The notes: a model not told the origin generated them from the sequence alone. DNA of 7,020 bases from CAYJOG01 sp964371695 [NCBI: uncultured bacterium] (GCA_964371695.1 CAYJOG010000147.1:1-7020); one strand, 5' to 3'. Counted from the stretch's first letter, positions 1-5,843 are shown. A program made the numbers and translations.

Positions 1-58
1 GTATTTATTCCCGCCCACGGCGGTCTCAAAAGTCCAGGACGGACTTTTGAGACAAGTC
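1..58 (+). repeat. R element copy 1, 3' part, cut by window edge
   Basis: Third and truncated member of the hairpin-string repeat also found at 2605-2772 and 4275-4443. Positions 2-23 match 4383-4404 of the third copy closely (TTTATTCCC, then CCACGGCGG), so this is the 3' arm of hairpin H4; its 5' arm lies outside the window. H5 follows as a perfect 12-bp stem, 24-35 with 41-52, closed by the five-base loop AGGAC (36-40). The tail GAGACAAGTCCTA (49-61) matches GAGATAAGTTCTA (4431-4443) of the third copy. The repeat runs into the reading frame of the following gene. Match to the other copies is seen directly; the function is unknown. Confidence 0.75.
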
Positions 59-1264
59 CTAGTAAAATCTCCCCACTTGTTCGCCTCGATCAAAGAGCGG
101 CTCCTGGGCAGCAAAAAGTTGCTGGCGGCGCTGGGCGTACTGGGGCTGCTGTTGGCTTTGGTGTTCATCAGCGACGTGCGCTGGGGTCTGGCCCCGGTGG
201 ACCCCAAGGACCTGCCCACCCGCAAGTTTGTGGACGCAGGGATTTTGCCCCCCATTGGCCGCCGCCTGGGCACGGCGCTGAAGATCAAGGACACCGTGAG
301 TTTTCAGCACAACAAGGCGTGGAAAAAACTGCCCGAAACCACCGGTGTTCACCCCCAGGACATATTCACCACCAAACTGGCGGGCGAGGTGGCCATGGAG
401 TTTTACAACGGGGGCCGCGCTGTGCTGAGCCAGGAGGGCGTGCTGAAACTGGAAACCGGCAACCCGCCGGTGTGGAATCTGTTGCAGGGCCGCCTGCTGG
501 CGGCCTCGGGCAAAAAAAATCTGTGGATTGAAACCCCCCACGCCCACGTGGAAATGCAACCCGAATCGGTGGCGCTGGTGCTGAGTGATGAAAAAAAATC
601 GGTGGTGGCCATGGCCCTTGGCACGACCCAGGTGATGGACCGTTTCAAGGCCTTTGACCCCCAGATGGTCACCCAGGGTCTGAAAACCGTGGTGCTGCGG
701 GGTGGCGGCCCCGCGCCGCCCATCACCGATGATCACCAGGGTGACATCGCCTATCTGGCGCAGGAATACGACACCGTGCTGGCCACCGACAAAAGCCTGC
801 GCAAGGTCTGGCAAAAAGTTCTGGGGGGCAAGTCTGTGGCGTTTGCCAGCATCCTGCCCCTGGCGGCCATGGGTCAGGCCACGCCGCCGTCCAAACCCGC
901 GCCGCCTCCGGCCCCCAAGCCCGCCGCGCCGCCAAAACCGGTGGAAAACCTGACCCAGCTTGAAGACACCGCCATTGGTCACCTGGCCGCCCTCCGGCGC
1001 GAACTGGCCATCTACACCCTGCAACAATCCAGTCCCACGCCGCCGCAAGATCCCAAACAAGCCCTGAAGGGCGTTTTCAAAAACGGCCTGCCCGCGTTGC
1101 GGTTGTCGGGTGGCTTGGCCCTGAGCGGCGTGAAACCCGCTTGCCCGGTGCAGTGTCCCGACGCAGCTTCTTCTGCCGCGTGGCTTTATTGCGTCAAGGG
1201 TTCCGTGGCCCAGTGGCGCATCAACGACCGCGACAACAAGGGCCGGAATCTGTGTTTGGAGTAA
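47..1264 (+). CDS. FecR-domain-like, membrane-anchored protein of unknown function
   Basis: 405 residues from a TTG start. Residues 24-42 form one hydrophobic segment (LLAALGVLGLLLALVF), so the protein is probably anchored in the inner membrane with its bulk outside the cytoplasm. Residues 112-195 show the alternating beta pattern of a FecR-type domain: AGEVAMEFYNGGRAVLSQEG, then LLQGRLLAASG, then WIETPHAHVEM. Residues 279-299 are a Pro/Ala/Lys linker. The last 40 residues carry all four cysteines (366, 370, 382, 403), which may form disulfides. FecR domains occur in sigma-regulator proteins and in stand-alone periplasmic proteins; no sigma factor gene is adjacent, so a regulatory role is not supported. 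The start is uncertain: TTG 47 lies inside the R-element hairpin, TTG 77 is an alternative, no ATG occurs before residue 117, and the frame stays open to the window edge. Codon use supports a real gene. Confidence 0.75.
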   Translation: MRQVLVKSPHLFASIKERLLGSKKLLAALGVLGLLLALVFISDVRWGLAPVDPKDLPTRKFVDAGILPPIGRRLGTALKIKDTVSFQHNKAWKKLPETTGVHPQDIFTTKLAGEVAMEFYNGGRAVLSQEGVLKLETGNPPVWNLLQGRLLAASGKKNLWIETPHAHVEMQPESVALVLSDEKKSVVAMALGTTQVMDRFKAFDPQMVTQGLKTVVLRGGGPAPPITDDHQGDIAYLAQEYDTVLATDKSLRKVWQKVLGGKSVAFASILPLAAMGQATPPSKPAPPPAPKPAAPPKPVENLTQLEDTAIGHLAALRRELAIYTLQQSSPTPPQDPKQALKGVFKNGLPALRLSGGLALSGVKPACPVQCPDAASSAAWLYCVKGSVAQWRINDRDNKGRNLCLE

Positions 1265-1297
1265 ATTTTCATCGCAAGGTCAGGTTGTCCGTTACTG

Positions 1298-1339
1298 GGC
1301 GGCAACCGTGGCCAGAGGCCATGGATGGCCGTTTCCGCC
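1298..1339. repeat. Long imperfect hairpin containing the GGCCATGGATGGCC palindrome
   Basis: GGCGGCAAC (1298-1306) pairs with GTTTCCGCC (1331-1339) with one mismatch. Inside, GGCCAT (1317-1322) pairs with ATGGCC (1325-1330) across a GG centre. The same palindrome core occurs in H2 of R copy 2 (2651-2670). It lies 34 bases after the FecR-like gene, where a terminator could sit, but no T-run follows. Pairing is seen; function is inferred at most. Confidence 0.55.
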
Positions 1340-1437
1340 GCTGGTTCAGCGTGGTCGGGGTTTGCCCAAAACCTCATATCGCAGGAAACACATCAGTTAC
1401 AAGCAGTTTTTAGGGTGGGGCAGGACCGTGCGGCGTT

Positions 1438-1470
1438 GTTCGCAAGGTTTCATGGATGAAACCGGCGAAC
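1438..1470. repeat. Hairpin GTTCGC / GGTTTCATGGATGAAACC / GCGAAC
   Basis: GGTTTCAT (1446-1453) pairs with ATGAAACC (1456-1463) around a GG centre. The stem continues after a small internal loop with GTTCGC (1438-1443) and GCGAAC (1465-1470), giving 14 base pairs in all. Its ATGGAT centre is the same as in the 1317-1330 and 2651-2670 palindromes, so these look like one palindrome family with changing stems. Confidence 0.55.
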
Positions 1471-1585
1471 CAGGAAATATCAGCAGGGCAGGTTTTCTGT
1501 ATTTTCCCAAGCTTCTTTCCGTCTGCAAGCTGCGAAAAAAATTTCCAATCGTCTCTCCCGCTTGAGACACCCTCTGGCCCCGGCC

Positions 1586-2626
1586 ATGATGACCGGTGTG
1601 CGCAGGCGTGGTCATAAACGAAAGCTGCTGGCCATCGCCGCCACCGTGCTGGTGTCGCTTCTTTTGTTTGCCGGGGCCTTGGCGCTTTTCCAGACCCGCC
1701 GCCTGCTGGTGTCCCTGCGGCCGCCGCAAATTCTCACTCCTCCCGCGCCAGACAAACCCCAGGCCGTGAACTGCGCCCGCCTGATGGGCGAAAAGGGCCT
1801 GCTTGAGAACATACTGCCGCCCATGCGTTTGCTGGAGGGCAATGATCTGGAAGTGGAAACACCTGTGGCCACGGCAAAGGAGCCGGGTGTGGGGGCCGCC
1901 CTGGGGGAGTTTGCCCGTCAGGCCCGCAGCCTGCGCGAAGAAGGCGAAAAAACCAGCCGCCGCCGCTGGCTGGAGGTGGAAGAAGCACGGCTGGCGGTGG
2001 TGTATCAGAAAAAGGCCACTGCCCTGGGCAAACGTCTGCGCAAACGCCGTGAACAGATGGATCACGAAATGGCCCTGCTGCGCCGCAAGGTCGCCCTGGT
2101 GAAAATCCAGTGGGATCACCTGGAAAAAACCCTGCGCACCACCCCCTGGCTGCAACAGCCCTCACCCCTCAAAAACAAAAAAGATGCCGCCGTGGACCTG
2201 CGGCAAAAACGCGACGCCCTCAAAAAACAGCATGGCGAGCTGACGCGCTCGCTACGCCAGCGTCAGAAACGCCTGCAACAGGCCCTGGAAGAAGAAGAAA
2301 AACGCCTGCTGGCCACACTTCAAAAAGAAATGGAAGCCACGCAGGCCCTGTTGCGCCAGCAGGCCGCCAAAGCCACCCCGCCGCTGCCCAAAGAGGCCCT
2401 GGCCGAAGTGGGCGTGGCCGCCAGGGTGTTTGAGCAGGTGGGCCAACCCAAAACCGTTCGCCCCACGCCCATGCTCGAAGACCGCACCCCCCCCAGCCGA
2501 CTGTTAAGAGGCCCCACGTTTTCCGCGCCGGGGGTGAGCGGTGTCACGGGGGGCATCACTTTTCGCGAATGTTTTTGGTCGGTTCCTGGCCGCCTGCAAA
2601 ATAAAAAGAGCCTGTTGATAAAGTAG
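1586..2626 (+). CDS. Single-pass membrane protein with long coiled coils, function unknown
   Basis: 346 residues from ATG 1586 (a second ATG follows at 1589; a TTG at 1562 would add eight residues). A basic N-terminus (RRRGHKRK) precedes one membrane segment at about residues 14-36 (LLAIAATVLVSLLLFAGALA), a typical signal anchor with a cytoplasmic N-end. A short Pro-rich stretch follows. Two long, highly charged, Leu/Arg/Glu-rich helices, about 106-185 and 198-262, are predicted coiled coils separated by a Pro-containing break (TTPWLQQPSPL). The last 80 residues are Pro/Gly-rich and low in predicted structure. I recognise no family. Like the upstream FecR-like protein, it has one N-terminal anchor and a large outer part, so both might belong to an envelope-associated assembly (inference). 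The final residues and the stop codon are encoded inside hairpin H1 of R copy 2, so the original C-terminus may have been altered. No clear ribosome binding site is visible. Confidence 0.75.
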   Translation: MMTGVRRRGHKRKLLAIAATVLVSLLLFAGALALFQTRRLLVSLRPPQILTPPAPDKPQAVNCARLMGEKGLLENILPPMRLLEGNDLEVETPVATAKEPGVGAALGEFARQARSLREEGEKTSRRRWLEVEEARLAVVYQKKATALGKRLRKRREQMDHEMALLRRKVALVKIQWDHLEKTLRTTPWLQQPSPLKNKKDAAVDLRQKRDALKKQHGELTRSLRQRQKRLQQALEEEEKRLLATLQKEMEATQALLRQQAAKATPPLPKEALAEVGVAARVFEQVGQPKTVRPTPMLEDRTPPSRLLRGPTFSAPGVSGVTGGITFRECFWSVPGRLQNKKSLLIK

Positions 2627-2772
2627 TCAAAAAACCAATCAACAGGCTCTTTCGGCCATGGATGGCCGAATCCGAAAGCCGAAACTTTGAAAAAGTTGAG
2701 GTTTTCGCCATCAGGGGAGGGCTTTGCCCGAACCTGATTGGGTTTACAAAGTCCACGACGGACTTTATAAAC
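2605..2772 (+). repeat. R element copy 2: five consecutive hairpins
   Basis: H1: 2605-2619 pairs perfectly with 2638-2652 (15 bp, AAAGAGCCTGTTGAT), loop of 18 bases rich in A. H2: TTCGGCCAT (2651-2659) with ATGGCCGAA (2662-2670). H3: CGAAAGCC (2673-2680) with GGTTTTCG (2700-2707), enclosing GA/GA and the inner stem AACTT/AAGTT (2683-2687, 2693-2697). H4: TCAGG (2711-2715) with CCTGA (2733-2737), inner GGGC/GCCC. H5: 2742-2754 with 2760-2772 (12 of 13 pairs), loop ACGAC. Order and spacing match the copy at 4275-4443. H1 overlaps the end of the coiled-coil protein gene and H5 ends 25 bases before the alkyltransferase start, so the element fills the whole gap. It could stop or attenuate transcription between the two genes, but no T-run follows any stem. 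Confidence 0.8.
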
Positions 2773-2774
2773 AA

Positions 2775-2796
2775 ATTCAAAGGAGAATCTTTGAAT
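2775..2796 (+). promoter_or_regulatory. Hairpin holding the Shine-Dalgarno of the alkyltransferase gene
   Basis: ATTCAAAG (2775-2782) and CTTTGAAT (2789-2796) are perfect complements, 8 bp. The ribosome binding site AAGGAG (2780-2785) lies partly in the 5' arm and partly in the six-base loop. The ATG at 2798 is 12 bases after the site, slightly long unless the hairpin shortens the distance. It follows directly on H5 of the R element. A role in translation control is inferred from position only. Confidence 0.5.
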
Positions 2797-2797
2797 C

Positions 2798-3364
2798 ATG
2801 GAAACAGTGAAGATTGCTGGCAAGACGTTTTGGGTGGACTGGGCCTTTGGGCAAAAGGGCCTGTCGGCCATGGTGTTTGGCCTGGACAAACCTGACCTGA
2901 AAGATCTGGCGGAACTGGAACAGGCCGCAGATCCCGCTCTGGACCCTAAAAAGAAAACCGCCTGGCAAAACGCCATGAAAACCTGGCTGAAAAATTATGG
3001 GAAGAAAAACTTTCAGCCCCTGCCCGTGCCGCTGGACACCTCGGCCCTGGGGCCCTTTCAGGCCAAAGTGGTGAACGCGCTGGTCGCCAGGGTGCCCCCC
3101 GGCACGGTGGTGAGTTATGGCGAACTGGCGGCGCTGGCGGGCAGCCCCCGCGCGGCCCGCGCCGTGGGGGGCACCATGGCCAGTCACCCCATGGCGTTTG
3201 CGGTGCCCTGTCACCGGGTGTTGCACTCGGCGGGCAGCAAAACCCGCTATGGCAAAGGGGTGCTCACCAAACTGCTGTTGCTGCGCCACGAGGGGTTTGA
3301 CACCGGGCGGCTCAGTGCCCTGGCCAAAGCCAACGGCATTGCGCACAAAGCTCTGGCTGATTGA
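2798..3364 (+). CDS. ogt: Methylated-DNA--[protein]-cysteine S-methyltransferase (O6-alkylguanine-DNA alkyltransferase)
   Basis: 188 residues; suicide repair of O6-alkylguanine by moving the alkyl group to its own cysteine, acting in the cytoplasm on DNA. The acceptor is C138 in PCHRV (137-141). Other family marks: SYGELAALAGSPRAARAVGG (106-125) with the base-flipping arginine finger at R121 and Y107; Y151; and the HEG motif (164-166), whose E165 completes the Cys-His-Glu network with H139. Residues 1-80 form the variable N-terminal domain. Compared with human MGMT, the hinge asparagine before PxPxxxPCHR is His130 here (ASHPMAFAVPCHR), P140 corresponds to A133 and G160 to K153. The last two changes resemble bacterial enzymes that resist O6-benzylguanine. 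The start has AAGGAG upstream. It is preceded by R copy 2 and followed after 78 bases by htpX. Family assignment is firm; Ogt versus the C-terminal Ada type rests on the absence of an Ada N-domain. Confidence 0.93.
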   Translation: METVKIAGKTFWVDWAFGQKGLSAMVFGLDKPDLKDLAELEQAADPALDPKKKTAWQNAMKTWLKNYGKKNFQPLPVPLDTSALGPFQAKVVNALVARVPPGTVVSYGELAALAGSPRAARAVGGTMASHPMAFAVPCHRVLHSAGSKTRYGKGVLTKLLLLRHEGFDTGRLSALAKANGIAHKALAD

Positions 3365-3411
3365 GCGGAGCACGAAAGGCTTTCATTTCTGGCGACGCCG
3401 CGTCATTTTTC

Positions 3412-3432
3412 TACAATGGACGCCATTGGAGG
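3412..3432 (+). promoter_or_regulatory. Possible -10 box and ribosome binding site before htpX
   Basis: TACAAT (3412-3417) differs from the sigma-70 -10 consensus by one base; no good -35 is seen 17 bases upstream. GGAGG (3428-3432) lies 10 bases before ATG 3443 and decides that start. If the -10 is used, transcription would begin near 3424, leaving a leader of about 20 bases. The promoter call is weak; the ribosome binding site is good. Confidence 0.35.
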
Positions 3433-3442
3433 CCATGAAGCC

Positions 3443-4276
3443 ATGAACAATGTGAAAACCGTGTTTTTTCTGGGTCTGCTCACGGGCCTGCTGATGTTTT
3501 TTGGCGGCCTGCTGGGGGGCAAGGGGGGCATGATGATGGCCCTGCTGTTCGCCACGGCCATGAACTTTGGGGCCTACTGGTTTTCGGACAAGATCATTCT
3601 GCGGCTCTATGGCTGTCAGGAGGTGGACGCCCACACTGCGCCGGAACTGGTGGCCATGGTGACGCGCCTGTCTGAGCGGGCAAACCTGCCCATGCCCAAG
3701 GTGTATCTGATGGAAAACCCCGTGCCCAACGCATTCGCCACTGGGCGCAACCCGCAGCACGCCGCCGTGGCGGCCACCACCGGCCTGCTCAACATGCTGG
3801 ACCACGACGAAATTGAAGGCGTGATGGCCCACGAACTGAGCCACGTGCGCCACCGCGACACCCTCATCAGCGCCATCGCCGCCACCGTGGCGGGGGCCAT
3901 CATGATGATTGCGCACATGGCCCGGTGGGGGGCGATTTTTGGCGGGCGGGGAGACGACGAAGGCGGCAACCCGCTGGTGATGCTGCTCACGGCGCTCATC
4001 GCACCATTCGCCGCCATGCTCATCCAGATGGCCATCAGCCGCAGCCGCGAGTTCATGGCCGACCGCGGCGCGGCAGACCTCACCGGCAACCCCCAGGCCC
4101 TGGCCCGCGCGCTCATGAAAATCAGCGGCGTCAAAATCAACCCCGGCGAATACGGTTTCAGTCCCCAGACCGCGCACCTGATGATCAGCAATCCCTTTCG
4201 CGGCGAGGGCCTGATGAACCTGTTCAGCACCCACCCCACCACCGAGGCCCGCGTGAAGGCGCTGATGGAGCAGTAG
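3443..4276 (+). CDS. htpX: Membrane zinc metalloprotease HtpX
   Basis: 277 residues, M48B family. It sits in the inner membrane and cleaves misfolded or damaged membrane proteins on the cytoplasmic side, a back-up to FtsH. HELSH at 130-134 (within VMAHELSHVRHRDT) supplies two zinc ligands and the catalytic glutamate E131; E203 in SREFMADRGA is the expected third ligand. The conserved STHPTTEARV end is at 262-271. Membrane segments are at about 7-25, 28-46, 141-160 and 178-198. MNNVKTVFFLGLLTGLL is the canonical HtpX opening, and GGAGG lies 10 bases upstream, so I chose ATG 3443 over the in-frame ATG 3416. No key residue is missing and the length is on the short side of normal. It follows the alkyltransferase by 78 bases and may be cotranscribed or have its own promoter. 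R copy 3 begins at its stop codon. Confidence 0.97.
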   Translation: MNNVKTVFFLGLLTGLLMFFGGLLGGKGGMMMALLFATAMNFGAYWFSDKIILRLYGCQEVDAHTAPELVAMVTRLSERANLPMPKVYLMENPVPNAFATGRNPQHAAVAATTGLLNMLDHDEIEGVMAHELSHVRHRDTLISAIAATVAGAIMMIAHMARWGAIFGGRGDDEGGNPLVMLLTALIAPFAAMLIQMAISRSREFMADRGAADLTGNPQALARALMKISGVKINPGEYGFSPQTAHLMISNPFRGEGLMNLFSTHPTTEARVKALMEQ

Positions 4277-4443
4277 AAGCCACCTCATAAAATAAATGTC
4301 AAAGGCGGCTTCTGGCAGGTCAGGATGACCTGCGCCGAAAACCGAAGGATCAAAATCCGCAGGTTTTCGCGCTCGTGGCCGGGATTTATTCCCGGCCACG
4401 GCGGCCGAATAAATCCATGGAGGGATTTATGAGATAAGTTCTA
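4275..4443 (+). repeat. R element copy 3: five consecutive hairpins
   Basis: H1: AGAAGCCACC (4275-4284) with GGCGGCTTCT (4304-4313), one mismatch, A-rich loop of 19. H2: GCAGGTCA (4315-4322) with TGACCTGC (4326-4333), loop GGA. H3: CGAAAACC (4336-4343) with GGTTTTCG (4362-4369), enclosing the inner stem GGAT/ATCC (4347-4350, 4355-4358). H4: GTGGCCGGGA (4375-4384) with TCCCGGCCAC (4390-4399), perfect. H5: ATAAATCC (4409-4416) with GGATTTAT (4423-4430). The tail reaches the stop codon of the ferredoxin gene at 4441-4443. htpX and the ferredoxin gene converge on it, so it may serve as a two-way terminator, although T-runs are absent. Same orientation as the other copies. Confidence 0.8.
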
Positions 4444-4755
4444 ATCCCCCATCAACAAATCCTGCACCAGCGCACCGCCCTGCAGGTGCTCCTGCAAAAT
4501 GCGGTTTGCCCCATCGGGCGTGACGTGCTGATACCACGTGCCTTCGGGATAAACCACCACCACCACGCCTTTGGCGCATTGGTCCAGACACCCGGCCTTG
4601 TTCACGCGGATTTTCGCGTCCAGCCCCGCTGACTTCACGCCCTCTTTCAGCAGGGCATGCACCTGCGCCGCACCTTTGGAGAGGCAATCGCCCCGCGGGT
4701 CGCCCGGCTCGCGCTGGTTGAGACAGACAAACACGTGGACTTCGGGCCTGGGCAT
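4441..4755 (-). CDS. Thioredoxin-like [2Fe-2S] ferredoxin
   Basis: 104 residues, cytoplasmic electron carrier of the Aquifex-type, thioredoxin-fold [2Fe-2S] family. The four cluster cysteines are C11, C24, C56 and C60, spaced C-x12-C-x31-C-x3-C, as in the family. The opening HVFVCLNQREPGDPRGDC and the stretch AGCLDQCAKG followed by VVVVYPEGTWY are typical; the usual GP after the last cysteine is GV here. Full length, ATG start at 4755, no strong ribosome binding site. Relatives such as NuoE act with hydrogenases or complex I, but stand-alone copies like this have no fixed partner and none is encoded nearby. It diverges from the AEC transporter gene and converges with htpX across R copy 3. Family assignment is secure, physiological partner unknown. 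Confidence 0.93.
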   Translation of the reverse strand: MPRPEVHVFVCLNQREPGDPRGDCLSKGAAQVHALLKEGVKSAGLDAKIRVNKAGCLDQCAKGVVVVVYPEGTWYQHVTPDGANRILQEHLQGGALVQDLLMGD

Positions 4756-4846
4756 GCTGAAAGTTTAAACGCACGCGGCGCAGCACGGTCTTTTTCATGT
4801 TTTTTTGTGGTTCGCTTCTGCCGTTTTCTTCCTCTACCCTTCGCCG
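4756..4846. promoter_or_regulatory. Divergent intergenic region between ferredoxin and AEC genes
   Basis: This 91-base stretch must hold the promoters of both divergent genes if each has its own. It contains the perfect palindrome GTTTAAAC (4763-4770), eight bases upstream of the ferredoxin ATG. A T-rich run lies at 4791-4806. No well-spaced -35/-10 pair stands out. The palindrome may be chance. Confidence 0.3.
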
Positions 4847-5722
4847 GTGCGCGAGGCGGTGGAAATCGTGGTGCGGGCCATGGTGCCCGTGACGCTGGTG
4901 GTGCTGGGGGGCATGGCCTGGGGAAAATTCCGGCGGCCCGACGGGCGTTTTCTGGCGGACCTCATTCTGTATGTGGGCCTGCCCTGCCTGATTTTCGCCA
5001 ACCTCTCGCGCCGCCCGCCCAGCACGGCAGAGCTGGGCAAGATTGCCCTGGTGATGACCGGCGTGTTCGCCACGCTCTATTTTTTGTGCTGGGTCACGGG
5101 GCTGAAGCGCAAGCATCCCGAACAGGTGCTGGCTGTGATTTTTCCCAACGCGGGCAACCTGGGCATTCCCCTGGCGGCCCTGGCCTTTGGCGAAGAAGCC
5201 AAAAATTACGCCCTGGTGTTTTTCACCATCAACAGCATTCTGCATTTCACCTGGGGGTTTGGCTTGGCGGGCATGAAGGTGCGTCCCCGGCAGGTGCTGG
5301 GCCTGCCGTTGATTTACGCCGTGGGGTTGGGGTTGTGGTCGGGTTATGGCGGCTGGCGCGCCCCGTGGGTGGTGATGGAGGCGGTGGACATGACGGGGGC
5401 CATCGCCATTCCGCTCATGCTGGTGGCGCTGGGTCTGCAACTGGCCAAAAGCCCGCTGGTGCTGAGCAAGCGGGCGGTGTGGGCGTCGTGTGTGGGTTTG
5501 TTTGGCGGCCTGGGGGCGGCGTGGCTGATGGTGCAGGCCCTGGGCCTGACGGGCAATCTGGCCCGCGTGGCGCTGGTTTATGGCGCGCTGCCCAGCGCTG
5601 TGTTCAACGTGGCTCTCATGGACTGGGCCGAGGGCGATGCCAAGGCCGTGGCCGACACCGTGGCGGTCTCCACCCTGATGTCGGCGGTGCTGCTGAGCGT
5701 GCTGCTGTTTGTGCTGGCGTGA
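4847..5722 (+). CDS. AEC-family transporter (auxin efflux carrier/malate permease type)
   Basis: 291 residues from GTG 4847; inner-membrane secondary transporter of the AEC (auxin efflux carrier) family. Bacterial members are linked to malate, malonate or similar organic acids, but substrate cannot be read from sequence. About eight to ten hydrophobic segments are visible. Family marks are FPNAGNLGIPLAALAFGEEA in the middle and GAIAIPLMLVALGLQLAKS in the second half, followed by the closing pattern VAVSTLMSAVLLSVLL. The start is uncertain: the first membrane segment (AMVPVTLVVLGGMAWGKFRR) fits known AEC N-termini when translation begins at GTG 4847. TTG 4805 would add 14 residues and ATG 4880 would remove 11. 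None has a clear ribosome binding site. It diverges from the ferredoxin gene; a functional link is possible but unproved. The gene is intact to its TGA. Confidence 0.9.
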   Translation: MREAVEIVVRAMVPVTLVVLGGMAWGKFRRPDGRFLADLILYVGLPCLIFANLSRRPPSTAELGKIALVMTGVFATLYFLCWVTGLKRKHPEQVLAVIFPNAGNLGIPLAALAFGEEAKNYALVFFTINSILHFTWGFGLAGMKVRPRQVLGLPLIYAVGLGLWSGYGGWRAPWVVMEAVDMTGAIAIPLMLVALGLQLAKSPLVLSKRAVWASCVGLFGGLGAAWLMVQALGLTGNLARVALVYGALPSAVFNVALMDWAEGDAKAVADTVAVSTLMSAVLLSVLLFVLA

Positions 5723-5754
5723 AAGGGAGATGGTGCGAATTAATGAAATATGTA

Positions 5755-5843
5755 GAGTAGGCGCGGTGTCCTCACCGCGCACGAGCAAAGTAAAAAGGTC
5801 TGGGTTTTTTCCATCTACGGCGGTGGGGACACCGCCGCTACTC
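5755..5843. repeat. 89-base inverted-repeat element with hairpin ends
   Basis: The ends are near-perfect inverted repeats: GAGTAGGCGCGGTGTCC (5755-5771) against the complement of GGACACCGCCGCTACTC (5827-5843), two mismatches in 17. Each end also forms its own hairpin: GCGCGGTG/CACCGCGC (5761-5768, 5773-5780) and CGGCGGTG/CACCGCCG (5818-5825, 5830-5837). The middle (5781-5817) is AT-richer. This is the form of a paired REP sequence (BIME) or a tiny MITE. It sits between the convergent AEC and vapC genes, where it may also end transcripts. Confidence 0.7.

Larger units (their letters stand above)
1265..1585. other. Gene-free gap with two palindromic structures
   Basis: This gap separates the FecR-like gene from the coiled-coil protein gene. 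Apart from the two hairpins listed separately (1298-1339 and 1438-1470) I see no convincing gene, tRNA, promoter or T-rich terminator. GGGGTTTGCCCAAAACC (1357-1373) resembles GGGCTTTGCCCGAACC (2719-2734) of R copy 2, so a decayed relative of that repeat may be present. The reading frame of the next gene stays open upstream of its chosen start, at least as far as about 1493, but codon use there is not coding-like. Confidence 0.5.

Noticed and set aside
59-1060. Long open frame on the minus strand opposite the FecR-like gene
   Set aside because: It has no family features, is rich in His/Arg/Gly/Gln as expected from the reverse of a G/C-ending codon set, and overlaps a gene with better coding character.
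2605-2652. 15-bp hairpin as an intrinsic terminator
   Set aside because: The loop is 18 bases and no T-run follows the stem; it is better explained as H1 of the R element, although some effect on transcription is possible.
3394-3410. GACGCCGCGTC followed by five T as a terminator of the alkyltransferase gene
   Set aside because: The stem is only four base pairs with a three-base loop, too weak to call.
3416-3442. Upstream ATG 3416 as the htpX start
   Set aside because: The extra nine residues are not seen in HtpX proteins and GGAGG is placed correctly only for ATG 3443.
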